A stretch of 64,000 nt of DNA from contig NC_061817.1 of assembly GCF_021462225.1 (NCBI RefSeq), forward strand, positions 10,203,327 to 10,267,326, given 5' to 3'. Made by a program: the position numbers and the translations under genes. The notes under the pieces were generated by a model that worked only from the letters and a program-made list of their open reading frames with translations, did no database searches and was not told the DNA's origin. Shown here piece by piece: positions 23,901 to 38,900 of the stretch. Origin of the DNA: Girardinichthys multiradiatus. Taxonomy: Eukaryota; Chordata; Actinopteri; Cyprinodontiformes; Goodeidae. Numbering within the stretch: the stretch's first letter is position 1; every line of letters begins with the position of its first letter.

Positions 23901-26900
23901 TTAGTAGCCTCTAAAATTATTTTAATTCAGTTTTAAGGCCACTAAATCAAAATATTCTAATAGTCATTATTTATTGAACAAAAATGAAGTTAAAAATAGC
24001 CCATCCATAAAAAAAGTAGCATCATCCAATCAAATATGTTTGATTAACTGATCATTAGAAATGATGATCAACTCCATAAAAGCAGAAGTTTGGGTAGTTT
24101 CTGGTCTGAAGTGTAAGGGTGTTTGTTAACCCAGTGCCAAAGTGGAAAGACATCAGCAATTGCCCTAGACAAGCAATTGTTGTTGTTCAACAATCTTGCA
24201 AGTGTTATAAAGCTGTTTCCAAATAATCTGAATTCAGTCATTCTACAGCAGATAACCAGTGGACATGGCAAGTTCACCCCAAGGTCAGATCAGTGGGCTC
24301 AGAGCAGTTGCTAACAACCCAGAGCTCAATTTCTGACTCTACAGGCCCCATCTCCAGTAAAATCTAATCATATTGTTCAGTTGTAGAACAGCTTGGACAA
24401 AAGTGTACTAGTTGCCAAGAGAAAAAAATGACTTTGGTTTGAGACGTTGCCGCTCAATGAACTGCGAGACGTTTGGAACAATGTCGTTCAGAAAGATGAG
24501 AGCAGAATTAGGGATGTTTGACAAACAAAGCAGGTCAGTACATGGTGGTGGAGGGGTCATGATTTGGGCTTGTTTAAAAGCCTCAGCAGTCATTGAGTTA
24601 TCCACAAATTTCCTGTATACCAAGACCATCTCTTTGAACATTAAATCTTGGCTCAACTGGGTCATTGAGTAGGACCATGATCCCAAACACAGCAGCAAAT
24701 CTAGAACAGAATGACTGAATAGTCATTCAGACTCAACAAACATCCTGTAACTTAATGTTGTTAATAAAACGCGGGCCAGAATTACCTGAAGTTACTGCTG
24801 CTGAAGGTGGTTCTATAAGCTACTTTTTACACAGGGCCTCTCTATTTGTGCTTCAGCTTGGTTGAATAAATAACACAATAGTGTATCTTTTTATATACTT
24901 GAGGTTAGATTTGCATCACTTTAGAATCAGGAATTCATCCAAATAAAACAGTCAGAAATACAAATGCAAAAACAGACAAAGAGTAGTGGGGGGATTTTTT
25001 TCACCATCTATTTCCTGCTAAGTGAAGGCCAAGCTGGGACTATGTGTACGAGAACATAGGTCTGGATGTGCGTTATAAGTCAAACGTTTCAACACTTCTT
25101 TTTAAATGTTTAGATTAAACATTTTCGATTTTTGGTTTCTTTTTTGGACAGAAGCTTTTTTTGTTCCTGCTCTCTACTCTTCTTGTTTCTGACAGGACTG
25201 CAGCAGGTTTGCAGCTGAGCGTTGGGAAACAGGTCTCTGCCTGCAGTGGTAGAGCCATAACATTGCCAACATACTTCCTCGGTTATGCAGGGCATTAAAC
25301 GGCTTATCAGAGAACAATAAAAGTTTAGAAAGTGTTGCAGTTTAATATCACTTGAGAAGATAGAAGGCTTGATAATGTGCATAGATTAGGAGGATCACCT
25401 TACTCATCCTGTTTTAAGATGAGGGTTGTAGAAATTAATGCATTTTTCATGTGAAGAGGGAATTCTTTTTATTTTCCTAGCCATCCAAACATTTAACCAC
25501 TCACCTCTATTGTGTTGCCTCAGGGCAGCGTAAAGTACAGAAATGGCCTGAGGCATTTTAGCTGTTGCAGTTAAACAGTTTTAAAACGGCACGTGCTGCA
25601 GGTGTGCATCTCAGATTTATATTTCACATCCAAACCACAGAGAAAGCCTCACATGTCCGCTTGTAGAGCCTTTCTGGCCATACGTCTGTAGAAGAGGGAA
25701 AAGAAGCTGTTTTATAGATTTTACTGTAGATACCGTCACTGCTGAGGTTAAAACAGCTTACGCAACATTTTGTGTTGCAATGATTTTGCAGCTTTTAAAG
25801 TCTATAGTGAATCACAAAAAACTACCAAAACTCTTTGAGCATACCTGTTTTTTCCATATTAATGCCATATCAGACTTTTTTGTTTGTTGATTCTGATTAA
25901 TATAATAATTATTATTCAGTTATCATGTAATTTAATTAAAATGGCATAGAAAGAATGGTACCCTTACTGAGGCTTTTAGGTCAATAAACTAGATTTCCTA
26001 CACTGTGATTGACAGTGGATATAAAAATCTTATACAGACCTGCTAAAATGTCAGGTTTTTGTGATGTAACAATTGATAAATCATTTCAAACCTTTTTTCT
26101 GCATAGAATGGGATAATTATCCTGTACAATTCAAAAGAAATAAAAATAAATCTATCAAAGGGAAAAAAATCGCGTAAAACGTAAAAAAGCTGCAACAGTC
26201 TGGTTCCAGAAGTGGGTCCAGAAGTTCTTAAACTAATTTGTTTCACCTTTTGATTCAGTTTTAACATTCAGTCTTCTGTGGTGGGAAGCCATCATCATTC
26301 CAATCTTTACCCGATAATATTTACCCACTCTGCTTTGCAGTCGTTCTCCAAATCTCTCAGAATGTGAAGGCATCTCTTGTCCACAGACCTCCTCATGGAC
26401 CTCACAGATTTTTTGGTCACATTTAGTTCTAATCTCTCTCTGTAGGCCATTCTAAATCTTCAGTTGTCATCTGCATATGCTATTCTTTTCTTAAATTCAG
26501 TGTATGCTTAGACTCACAGTGATGCAGAAAAATAAATTATTTTTTCATCTTAAGTATTTCCATCTAAACAAGAGTAAGCCCAGGGCATAATGCTGCCACC
26601 ACCACATTCCTCTGGGTTGTTTTTGTGTCATTTGGAGGTGTGGGCAGAATGTGAACCTTGGTTTCGTCAGACCAGAATACATTTTTCCCACAAAGTTTGA
26701 GAAGATTTTAAGCAGGTCTGGGTGTTTAGCTTGGAAAAGGCTTCTGTCCTTCAGTCCTACTCCTACTCCTAGTCCAGACATATGGGGAGTATATGAGATT
26801 GTTGTCACATTTAGAACCAGCATAACCAGCACCAGCCAAAAATTCCAGCTAATGTTACTGGCAGCCTCCCTGAACAGTTTGACTTGACTTCTTATCATAT

Positions 26901-29900
26901 TTGTAAAAATATGCAGCCTTTATAATGTCCTTGTTGTTCCATCATTTCTCCAATTACCAACGGATTTAGTTTTAATCAGATTCACTATAAGTGAAGGCAG
27001 GTGTGAACTCTAGAAGACTAAATGTTGAGACTGGATCAGAAGGTGAATCAAGCATAATATCTCTCTACAGGTGTGCACACTTATGCAACCAGGTTATTGC
27101 AGCTTTTGGATTTTTTAAATAGTTTATCCTGTAACAGATTTGTTTGCTTTTCAGTTGAATTGTGCAGCAGATATGTACGTCGCATTAAAGGTGGAAAATG
27201 TTTGGATTCATCATGGCCTATTTTTTTACATTAACCCAAAATTCCAACAGGAGCATCTTTGCTGAAGAAGCTGGTTGGTCAGAGTGCTGTATCCAGACAT
27301 ATGAATGGAAGGTTGAGTGAAAGGAAAATGTGTGTGATACAGTCTCAATTTCAGATCTTTACACAGATTCAAAGTTCAGCAAAAAAGCCCCTAAACAAAA
27401 CCAGGCCTCCTTCATGCATCATCGTAGACGTGGTGTTCTTTTAAAATGCAACAGATGCTGTGATCAGATGTGACCTTGGACTTCAGCTTAAATGGGTTTA
27501 GATGGTTTCCTAGACTTTATTTCAGCCTGGGGTTTCCTCTCACTTCCACATCCTGGTAGGTTGATTGCATAGCTTTGTCTCGATATGGTAAACGGACAGA
27601 ACTTGTTTCTTATCAAACGACCATTCAAAGGACTACACCCATTTGAGTTCTAGTCAACTTGCTTTTCAGTGTTCTGACCAAGGACACATCAACACATGGA
27701 GGTGGCAAGCTGCAGCCGAAAGGTGCAACAACGGGTGACCAGTTTTGAGACAATAAAGCAGTACCTGTATATTGTGAAGCTTTAGGCTTAAAGGTTTGTA
27801 CAGGAAAAATAAATTGTAAGACACTTAGATGGATGTGACCTGCTTGCTAATGGTAGCTTGCCTGGTAAATGTGCCCAGCACCAGAAAAACCATCTTCTCT
27901 GCATGGTTGTTCCACCCGTAAAACCGTTCACTGGGATGTGACGCCAGTCCCAGCTCACGGTTTTGATTACCAGGGCAAATAAAACCCAGAATGCAGAACA
28001 GTAAGTAGGGGCAGTGCAGACTGTGATGCTGCTTGCCTTTGCAATAACATCTAGAGACGACTATCTTCTGATATAGCAACTAGTTGCTTGCTGTGTCAGT
28101 ATCTTTTAAAAATGCATGTTAGTATTTTAAAGGTAACAATACCAACCATTAAATAAGAACCAACTAGAATGGCAGCAGAGATGTTTCTATTATTCATTCT
28201 AAATAAGTAGTAGAATACCTCAGCCAAAGTAGGAAATGTTGTACCTGCTTGGGGGGTTTAAATTGCTCTACATGACTACTTACCACTGTGTTCGCACCAT
28301 AAAGCTTCCTGACTGTCACCACTATGCGTAGGAACATATTATAGTGCCTTGCACCAATTTTTCACACTTGACTTCTTAGTGTATTTTATTAGGACTTTAA
28401 GTGAAAGGAAAGAAGACGACAGATCACAATCCAAAATGTTTGCAGTTGTACTCGGTCCCACTGATTTAATATGTTCTAGAACCTTTTGTTGCAATTACAG
28501 CTGCAAGTCATTTGGGGCATGTTCATCAGCTTCCACATCTAGGGTCTGACACCTATTCTACTTTGCAAAACAGCTCAAGCTCAGTCAGTCATGGAGATGG
28601 CCACTCGAGTTTAAGAGAAAAAAAACTGACTTCAGACTTGTTTCCTAAAGACTTGATACTTGACTTGGACTTACCAAAAATGAATTGTGAACATCTCTGA
28701 TTGGTCAACATCATTTCTCAAGTTCTGCCACAAACTCTCAATTGTCTTTAGGTCTGGACTTTGACTGGGCCATTCTGGCACATGAATAGGGTCGTTGTCC
28801 TCCTGGTAGGTGAACCTCTGCTCCAGTCTCCAGTCTTTTGTTGCCAAAAACAGGTTTTCTTGTCCTGGTTGTAGCTTTATTCATCTTCCCATCAGCTCTG
28901 ATCAACTTTCTGTTTCCTGTACCCACAGCATGATGCTGCCACTACCAGTTTTTTATCTGTGGGGTACGGTGTTTACATTGTTGTGCAATGCTATTTTTAT
29001 GTCGCCCATAGTTTTGCTCATATGCCAAAAACTAAATTTTTTGTCTCAACTGAGCAGAGCATCTTCTTTTACATGTTGTTTACTTGTTTTTTTCTATTGC
29101 CACATTACACACAAATGGACTCCATTTAATATCTGGTGAGGTTTGGAGACAACTGGTTGCACTGGATTTTATTTAAAGTTATTGATGAATGGAGTTGAAA
29201 AAAAAGGCATACCACACCTTTCAGGTTTTTATTTGTAAAAATCTTGAAAATCATGTATCATTTTCTCCACTTCACTATTATGCACATCTCTGTTTTGGTC
29301 TATCACATGAAATCCCAATAAAATAAATTGACATTTGTGGCTGTAATGTTAGAAACCATGAAAATGCAAGGCACCTTAAGCACAGTGTGAAGCCCAGATT
29401 TGCATGGTTAAACCAGATGTGTTTGGAAGAAATAGAGCAGATGGGGAAAATCCTTTGTGTGGTTTGCAGCCACAGTCAGAGAACTATTCTCCCGCGAGAG
29501 ACCTCCAAGAGATCCACAATCTGGGCATGTTCAGTGTAATTACGTTTCAAAAATGGTTGTTAATTGCTATTCTGATAATATGTGTTGAGGGCTCAAACCT
29601 TCCCCTGGTGCTTTGCATGTCTTGAACATTTTTCAGATGAACATCCTGTTGTAAAATTTTCACTATATTTGCAATGGCATGTGAATACCATACTTTTCAG
29701 AAGACTCAGCAGATTTTGCACAGCTGCACAAACAAGCCAGTGAAAGGGTAACAGGTTGAGAAACGGCTGTCAGATCCCTGAATGTGAACGCCCCCCCCTC
29801 CATTGGGGGTCGTCCTTCGTTTCACCTAAATTCACACGTGCAGATAAACTCAAAGTGTCTGCACCCAGCTGTACACAGACCTACCTCTGTGAGCGTTTTA

Positions 29901-29950
29901 ACAGCAATTGGAATGTGGTTGGGTGTGTTTGTTTTCCTTGAGAAAAAAGA

Positions 29951-29990
<40 letters not shown>

Positions 29991-32900
29991 TCGCACAGAC
30001 ACACACACACAACCAAACAAGGGAAGCCGGTAGATAAAAATCACAGAAGTAAGCTTTGTTTGGATGAAAACCACCTGGTGAGTGCATATATATGAGCTGA
30101 AAAACTCAGTAATGACTTCAGGTGGAGTGAGGTAAAAAACTAATTTGTCTTACTTCACACATCTATGCTGATTCCTGCTGATCTGCTCAGTATAGAAAGA
30201 AGCACAAACCGTTTTGAGGACAAAGAAGAAAAATGTTGTATGTTGATTGATTCAGATTTTATGTGCAGATTTCAATGCTCTTGTTAAAGCCATGAAGGGG
30301 AATGTTGGTGTCATTATAGGTGTGATGTATCCCTTAATAGGGATAGTGTCTTGAACTGAAAGTAAGGAGAACAAATAAAAAAGTTCTGCTTAATGGACCA
30401 ACTCATGTTCACATCACAACTTTAGGCTGGTTCCTGCTGTTAATTAATTTAGGAGGATTTAAGGTTCAGTCGCTTTTGCCCATATTTCTTGATAGAGCAG
30501 TTTTAAAACCTCTTGAGCCAATCAGTGAAGCCGATGTAATCACAATGCCTTGGAAAGCTGTTTGTACAATCCAATTTTATTTATAAACATTTTAAAGGAA
30601 AATTAGACAAAAATCAAAATTTAACAACAATGCAATAATTCCGAGGGGAAGATAACTCATGTAAATTGTAGCATACAGTGTCCCCCAGTCAAAGCTAGAA
30701 GCACCATAGTGAAATGCAAAAATCAAATGCATCATTGAACATAGCAGTATATATTTGCAACTATACATACCCTAAACATGTTAAAGTTCTTCCTAAAATA
30801 ATCAACAAATAATCAACAAAAACTCAAGCTTTAAAAAACTTAGAGGATGAAGTTGAATGAGAATATCTGATTTCCTCCAGGTAAAGACAGGAAACCATGT
30901 CGGTTAGCCACAACTGGAAACGAGGCAGAGAAGCTGATTTACAGCCTGTTAGATTAAGTCTTTTGGTTATCACCATTCCAAATGCAGGGGCTTGTTGAGG
31001 GGTTGAAATGAACTCCAGTGTATGGCCAGAAACAATGAGCACAGTGAAGTGAACATCTGGACGCAAATGTCTTTTATTAACAGTGGAATATAAACCTCTG
31101 ATATGACTCAGTCCTAATTTTCTTGTTAATCATCCATCAAACCTTCTTTACATGAAAGGCATTTTTAAGTAGTGAGCTCACTTTGTTGCACTATTATGAT
31201 ATGGTATGTTATAGTTTCTTAGTCCTGTCCACATTTCAGACACATGGACTTTCAGGAAATGTGATTTGTTATCTGGACAGCATGTGTGCATTTCATTTCA
31301 TTTCATTCCAGTCCATCCTTTCTTTTTTGAGAAACGAAACTGCTTGATATCCAGTTAAAACACAATTGAAGCATACAACAAAATGTAAAAAGCTGTCAAC
31401 ATTCATGCACATTGTAGCCACAGCTGCCCTGCCATACAATCGGCGCCACCGAGCCCTCTGACCACCGTCAGCAGGCAAGGTGGGGGAAGTGTCTTGCACA
31501 AGGACATGACTGAGATATCCCAATACACTCACTATAAAAACCATAGGCCTATGAATGATGTCACATCCTGCTTAATTCTGTTGCAATTGGAACAACAATG
31601 GGATTTCCTCATTTTTGTAAATAGGCCAACAACTAATAATGTATTTCACAGTATTTATTAAACAGTTACACTTCCACTGAGTTAATATCAGCTGAGAAAA
31701 TAAGTTACAAATGCTCAGTTTATCACTTATTTGTTATATGTGTAGCAGTCGTATTGGATTTTGAGGATGAGATTGAAACAACCCAAAATAAAACTTTTAG
31801 GAGTTGTTCAATTTTCATTTTCTGGCTTGAAACTTTGAATTTCCTGCTGTCGAGTTCAAATGGTTTGTAGCATGAAGCACGGCTAAAACACTAAAACATC
31901 AAAGTATAAGAGTCCATACCAGAACCTCCCGAAATGTTAGTGGATGCTAAAAACATTGTGGTTATTGATATCGCAGGGCACGCAGAGAGCTCAGTATGGT
32001 ACAGTAATTTAAATGTCTGTACTTTATTTTATAGGTTCTGTATTTACAGCCTGACCAGTGTAAGTTAAAATGAATTTATTTATACTTTAGAGAGAACTGA
32101 GAACACTAAATATTTTAGTTTGGAAAAGCATGGATTTTTAACTTGAAAAATGTGTGGGAAACATGGTAATCTGAATTCAGTAATATTGTTAGTTTGCTGC
32201 AAAACTGTCTTTGGACTGCTGTGTTTTTAGGCATTCGCTTATGTTTGCTCATGATAGAAGATATTCCAAATGTTGGTGGGATTTGTTTTATTTCCACTGG
32301 CACAGGAATCCAGTTCAAAATATAAAACAATAGACTTCCAATCCAATCCAATCCAACTTTATTTATAAAGCACTTTTGCACCACAGCAGACCAAAGTGCT
32401 ATACAGAAACTAGATTCAACACAGCTCATAATACAAACAAAAAACACAACTAATTCAAACAAAACACAACACCTTACACAGTGTCAAAAGCCAAAGAAAA
32501 CAAGTAGGTTTTAAAATGCGTTTTAAAAACAGACAGTGAAGAGGACTGTCTGAGTTGGAGGGGCAGCTCGTTCCAAAGGTTAGGAGCTGCTGCAGCAAAA
32601 GATCGATCTCCCTTTAGTTTAAGTCTGGTCTTAGGGACCCTCAGGAGCAGTTGATTAGCTGATCTAAGGGAGCGGGAGGGATTATAGGGATGCAGCAGAT
32701 CAGCCAGGTAAGGTGGGGCAAGGCCATCCAGAGATTTAAAAACAAATAAAAGTATTTTAAAATGGATCCTAAAAGGCACAGGCAGCCAGTGAAGTGAAGA
32801 TAAGATTGGAGAAATATGCTCATATTTACGTGTGCTAGTTAAAAGCCTCGCTGCAGCATGTTGGACCCTTTGCAGTTGGGCAATGGAGGACCCACTAACC

Positions 32901-35900
32901 CCCAGATAAAGTGCATTACAGTAATCCAGCTGGGTGGTAATAAAGGCATGGATCACTGTCTCAAAATGTCTTTTTGGAATAAAGTATTTATTTTGGCTAT
33001 CTGCCTCAAATGATAAAAACTCCTTTTAACAACTGACCTGATGTGGTTGTCTAATTTGAGATCGGGATCTATTTCAACTCCTAAATTCCTCACTAACAAT
33101 TTATTGTACTGAGTCAAGGAACCTAGATTTATAGGGGAGTGACCCGCAGTACCTCCAAAAACCATAACCTACAGTCTTGGTTTCATTAAAACTCAAACAA
33201 TTAATTGCCAATCAGGCCTTCAGGTCCTCAAGACACCTAAGAATTGAGTCTATCGCAAACAAATTTGACTTTTTAAGAGGGACATAGATCTGGCTGTTAT
33301 CTGCGTAACAATGAAATGATATACCATGCTTTCTGAGAATAGAACCAAGTGGGAGCAAATAGAGGGAAACAGAAGCGGGCCTAAAATTGAGCCTTGAGGG
33401 ACTCCACAAAAAAGAGGAGAAGAGGAGGACACTGACCCCTCAAGACTAACACAGAATGTTCGGTTGGTCAGATAGGATCTGAACCAATTTAAGGCAACAC
33501 CTTTGATTCCCACCCACTGGTCCAAACGAGAAAACAGAATGTCATGGTCTACAGTGTCAAAAGCAGCTGTTAGGTCCAAAAGCACAAGGATGACACAATC
33601 ACCAGAGTCAGTTGCTAAAAGAATATTATTAAACACTTTTAAAAGAGCTGATTCAGTGCTGTGGAAAGTTTTAAAACCAGATTGAAAAACCTCGAGGATA
33701 TTATGCTCTTCAAGAAAACTAAGTAATTGACTGTAGACAATTTTCTCAAGGACTTTGGAAATAAAAGAAAGCTTGGAAATTGGCCTAAAATTAGCTAAAT
33801 TAGTGGTGTCTAGTCCAGGTTTTTTAATAAGAGGTTGCACCACTGCATGTTTAAAATGATCAGGAACCACACCAGAGGACAGACTACTATTAATAAGTTC
33901 AAGACAAAATTGTCCTATGGTGGGGAAAACCTCTTTAAAAAGTCAAGGAGGGACAGCATCGTTAGGAGAACCTGAAGGCTTCAGGTGAGAGATAATCTGC
34001 TGAAGAGAAGACAGAGTCACAGGTTCAAATCTGACAAAAACAGCACAAGCAGGAACATAAATAGAAGGATCATGGGCAGAAGGTAAAATATGGTCTCTAA
34101 TAGTTCTGATTTTATCTATGAAAAAGTGAAGAACGTTTTCACAAAGAACAGAGGGAGCATCAATGCAAACAGTTGGTGGAGGATTAAGAACCGAGTCAAT
34201 TATTGTAAATAAAACACGAGGTTTGTGAGAGTGTGACTGGATAACATTAGACAGATATATTCTTTTGGCTTCCTCCACAGTCTTTTGATATCGTCGCCAA
34301 GAATCCTTTAATATTTGAAACGAGACCACCAGCCTGTCCCTTTTCCACCTGCGCTCTGCCCTGCGGCATTCACGCCTAGCAGCCTGGGTCGTTTTATTCA
34401 GCCAGGGCTCAGATTTGAGTTTAGGCTTTCTAGTCTTTACAGGAGCCACAGTGTCCATGACAGACTGGCAGGTTGCATAAAATCAGAAACTGAAATCCTG
34501 CGTGTTGTTGACTGAAGACGCTAGGGTGACACATTTCTGATTAAAAACAGCAGAAAATTTTGCAGCAGTGGAAGGGTTAATGATGTGGCAGCTCCGCGCA
34601 GGGGCGCAACTGAGTTTTTAACAACAGAGACCTCAAATAAAACAGGCATATGATCAGAGAAAGCTGAGTCACAAATTTCCAGATTAGAAATAGGTAAACC
34701 ATATGATAAAACCAGATCCAAAGTGTGTCCACGTTCTTGAGTGGGACCAGATACAGACTGTGCAAGATTAAAAGAGTCAATCAAATTTAAAAAGTCCATG
34801 GCCATCGGTTTATTAGGACAACATACATGGATATTAAAATCTCCAACAAGACTTGTCTTCTTAAACAACTCCTCTGGGGTTTTATAAGTATACAAGTCCT
34901 TCTCAAAACATTAGCATATTGTGATAAAGTTCATTATTTTCCATAATGTAATGATGAAAATTTAACATTCATATATTTTAGATTCATTGCACACTAACTG
35001 AAGTATTTCAGGTCTTTTATTGTCTTAATACGGATGATTTTGGCATACAGCTCATGAAAACCCAAAATTCCTATCTCACAAAATTAGCATATTTCATCCG
35101 ACCAATAAAAGAAAAGTGTTTTTAATACAAAAAACGTCAACCTTCAAATAATCATGTACAGTTATACACTCAATACTTGGTCGGGAATCCTTTGGCAGAA
35201 ATGACTGCTTCAATGTGGCGTGGCATGGAGGCAATCAGCCTGTGGCACTGCTGAGGTCTTATGGAGGCCCAGGATGCTTCGATAGCGGCCTTTAGCTCAT
35301 CCAGAGTGTTGGATCTTGAGTCTCTCAACGTTCTCTTCACAATATCCCACAGATTCTCTATGGGGTTCAGGTCAGGAGAGTTGGCAGGCCAATTGAGCAC
35401 AGTGATACCATGGTCAGTAAACCATTTACTAGTGGTTTTGGCACTGTGAGCAGGTGCCAGTTCGTGCTGAAAAATGAAATCTTCATCTCCATAAAGCTTT
35501 TCAGCAGATGGAAGCATGAAGTGCTCCAAAATCTCCTGATAGCTAGCTGCATTGACCCTGCCCTTGATAAAACACAGTGGACCAACACCAGCAGCTGACA
35601 CGGCACCCCAGACCATCACTGACTATGGGTACTTGACACTGGACTTCTGGCATTTTGGCATTTCCTTCTCCCCAGTCTTCCTCCAGACTCTGGCACCTTG
35701 ATTTCCGAATGACATGCAGAATTTGCTTTCATCTGAAAAAAGTACTTTGGACCACTGAGCAACAGTCCAGTGCTGCTTCTCTGTAGCCCAGGTCAGGCGC
35801 TTCTGCCGCTGTTTCTGGTTCAAAAGTGGCTTGACCTGGGGAATGCGGCACCTGTAGCCCATTTCCTGCACACGCCTGTGCACGGTGGCTCTGGATGTTT

Positions 35901-38900
35901 CTACTCCAGACTCAGTCCACTGCTTCCGCAGGTCCCCCAAGGTCTGGAATCGGCCCTTCTCCACAATCTTCCTCAGGGTCAGGTCACCTCTTCTCGTTGT
36001 GCAGCGTTTTCTGCCACACGTTTTCCTTCCCACAGACTTCCCACTGAGGTGCCTTGATACAGCACTCTGGGAACAGCCTATTCGTTCAGAAATGTCTTTC
36101 TGTGTCTTACCCTCTTGCTTGAGGGTGTCAATAGTGGCCTTCTGGACAGCAGTCAGGTCGGCAGTCTTACCCATGATTGGGGTTTTGAGTGATGAACCAG
36201 GCTGGGAGTTTTAAAGGCCTCAGGAATCTTTTGCAGGTGTTTAGAGTTAACTCATTGATTCAGATGATTAGGTTCATAGCTCGTTTAGAGACCCTTTTAA
36301 TGATATGCTAATTTTGTGAGATAGGAATTTTGGGTTTTCATGAGCTGTATGCCAAAATCATCCGTATTAAGACAATAAAAGACCTGAAATATTTCAGTTA
36401 GTGTGCAATGAATCTAAAATATATGAATGTTAAATTTTCATCATGACATTATGGAAAATAATGAACTTTATCACAATATGCTAATTTTTTGAGAAGGACC
36501 TGTATAATCACTCAGAAATGTTTAACAATTTTAAAGCATCCTCATGGAAGGGCATAATTGTAAAATCAACAGTCTACCCATTTCAACACAAAAAAGGAAG
36601 CTGAATAATTAAAGAGTTGAGATACCTTCAACCTCAGAGTTAAACAAGTCTCATCTGGTTATGGATTTCAGACATTTTGTTTGACGCTGTGATTGGTTTG
36701 TGCTTCACTGTTTTTGGTTTGATCTTTCTCTTAGGATGACTCAATAGTTTTAGCTTGTCTGCAGGGAACATTTGAGCCCTATTGCAGAAAAGCTCACGCA
36801 GACATTTACACAGCTTTAAAGTTACTTAACAGGAAGGAAGTGTGACAACAGGAAGCAGTCTAACAATACTGTCCTATAACCCTGTTTCTGTGGGTGGGTG
36901 GGTGGGTGTGTGTCTGTATGTGTGTGTGTGTTTGTTTGTATGAGACAGTGAAAGAGAGAGAGATAAAGTGTGTGTCTTCCACACACTGGAATGTAAATAA
37001 TACAGTAAGGAAAAACCTCCTACACCCACATATATACATATATATCCCATATTTATTTTAACCGTGAGACTGCCATTGAATGTATCAGGCTAAGGCTTCC
37101 ATGGAAATGCGGCCATGTGATGAAGAAGATGGTCACCTAGGAAACCGATACTGTTGACCTTTTTAGGTTGGGGGAGGGGAATTATATATAGCAACACAAA
37201 AGAAAGTATATAGTGAAATGGAAAGCATACATAGTTCAAGATTTCCTAAAACAAGAATAAAATGTTCCAGATTTAGCTTCAAATAATGGCTAGAATGTAG
37301 ATCGTATGCTATATTGTTCATGTAATAGCATTTTGTAAGTGATATAACCACTAACTTTAGTGTTTCACTTTATTCCACTATATTGTGATTTTATGTGATA
37401 GAACAACACAAAGTAGAGCATAATTGTGAAGGAAAATGATTTGTGGTTTTCAGTCTTTCAGGGTATGTCCACCAGCTTTCCACATCGAGGGAACATTTGT
37501 GAACAGCAATTTTTAAATCAGAGATTCTCAATTGAATTTAGGTCTAGACTTTGCCTGGGGCATTCTAACACATGAGCTTTGATCTAAACTATTCCATTGT
37601 AGCTTTGCCTGCATGCCTGGGTTGTGGTCCTGGTGAAAGGTGAACCTCCGCCCCAGTTCTGGCAGCCTCTGACAGGTTTTGCCTTGTATTTAGCTCTGTT
37701 CATCTTCCCATAAACTTTGACCTGTCTCCCTTTACCTACTGAAAGCTAAACCCACAGCAAGATGCTGGCACCTCTATTTTAATTTGGGGACGATGTGTTC
37801 AAGGTATTGTACAGTTCTGCCTCATGTAATGTTTTGCACGTATGCCAAAAAGTTCAACTTTGGCCTGATCTAATCAGAGCGCCTTTTTCCACATGGTTGC
37901 TGTATCTCTCATAAAGATAGCTTTTGTTTAACTGCCAGTAAAGTGATTATTCTCATGAAAACACCTGACCTTTAACCTTTGTCATGCATGCAGGTCTTCA
38001 CCACCTACTCTAACGAAGACTACGACCGGCGCAATGATGACGTTGATCCCATGGCTGCCTCGGCCGAGTATGAGCTTGAAAAGAGAGTTGAAAAACTGGA
38101 TTTGTTTCCCGTTGAGCTGCAGAAAGGTTTGTACGTTTAATGTTGCCAAGAGTCACTCACTCATGTCTCTTTCAACACAAACCACATACACAAAAGATAA
38201 ACTGATAAGGTTCCTTGAAAGGACATACACTGTCTGCCTGCTTGTAACCCTATCTTCTTATGGGATTAAAATTAGTGCGGATTAGCCTAATTAGCAGCTA
38301 GTAATTCTGAAGGTAATAAATTTGGACCAGCTGGTATGTGTTATGGCTAATTTCTAATACAGGTCCTTCTCAAAATATTAGCATATTGTGATAAAGTTCA
38401 TTATTTTCCATAATGTCATGATGAAAATGTAACATTCATATATTTTAGATTCATTGCACACTAACTGAAATATTTCAGGTCTTTTATTGTCTTAATACGG
38501 ATTATTTTGGCATACAGCTCATGAAAACCCAAAATTCCTATCTCACAAAATTAGCATATCATTAAAAGGGTCTCTAAACGAGCTATGAACCTAATCATCT
38601 GAATCAACAAGTTAACTCTAAACACCTGCAAAAGATTCCTGAGGCCTTTAAAACTCCCAGCCTGGTTCATCACTCAAAACCCCAATCATGGGTAAGACTG
38701 CCGACCTGACTGCTGTCCAGAATGCCACTATTGACACCCTCAAGCAAGAGGGTAAGACACAGAAAGAAATTTCTGAACGAATAGGCTGTTCCCAGAGTGC
38801 TGTATCAAGGCACCTCAGTGGGAAGTCTGTGGGAAGGAAAAAGTGTGGCAGAAAACGCTGCACAACAAGAAGAGGTGACTGGACCCTGAGGAAGATTGTG

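Noticed and set aside
29784..30095. Frame with (Thr-His)n and opposite-strand (Cys-Val)n
   Set aside because: It is the translation of an AC microsatellite, not a gene.
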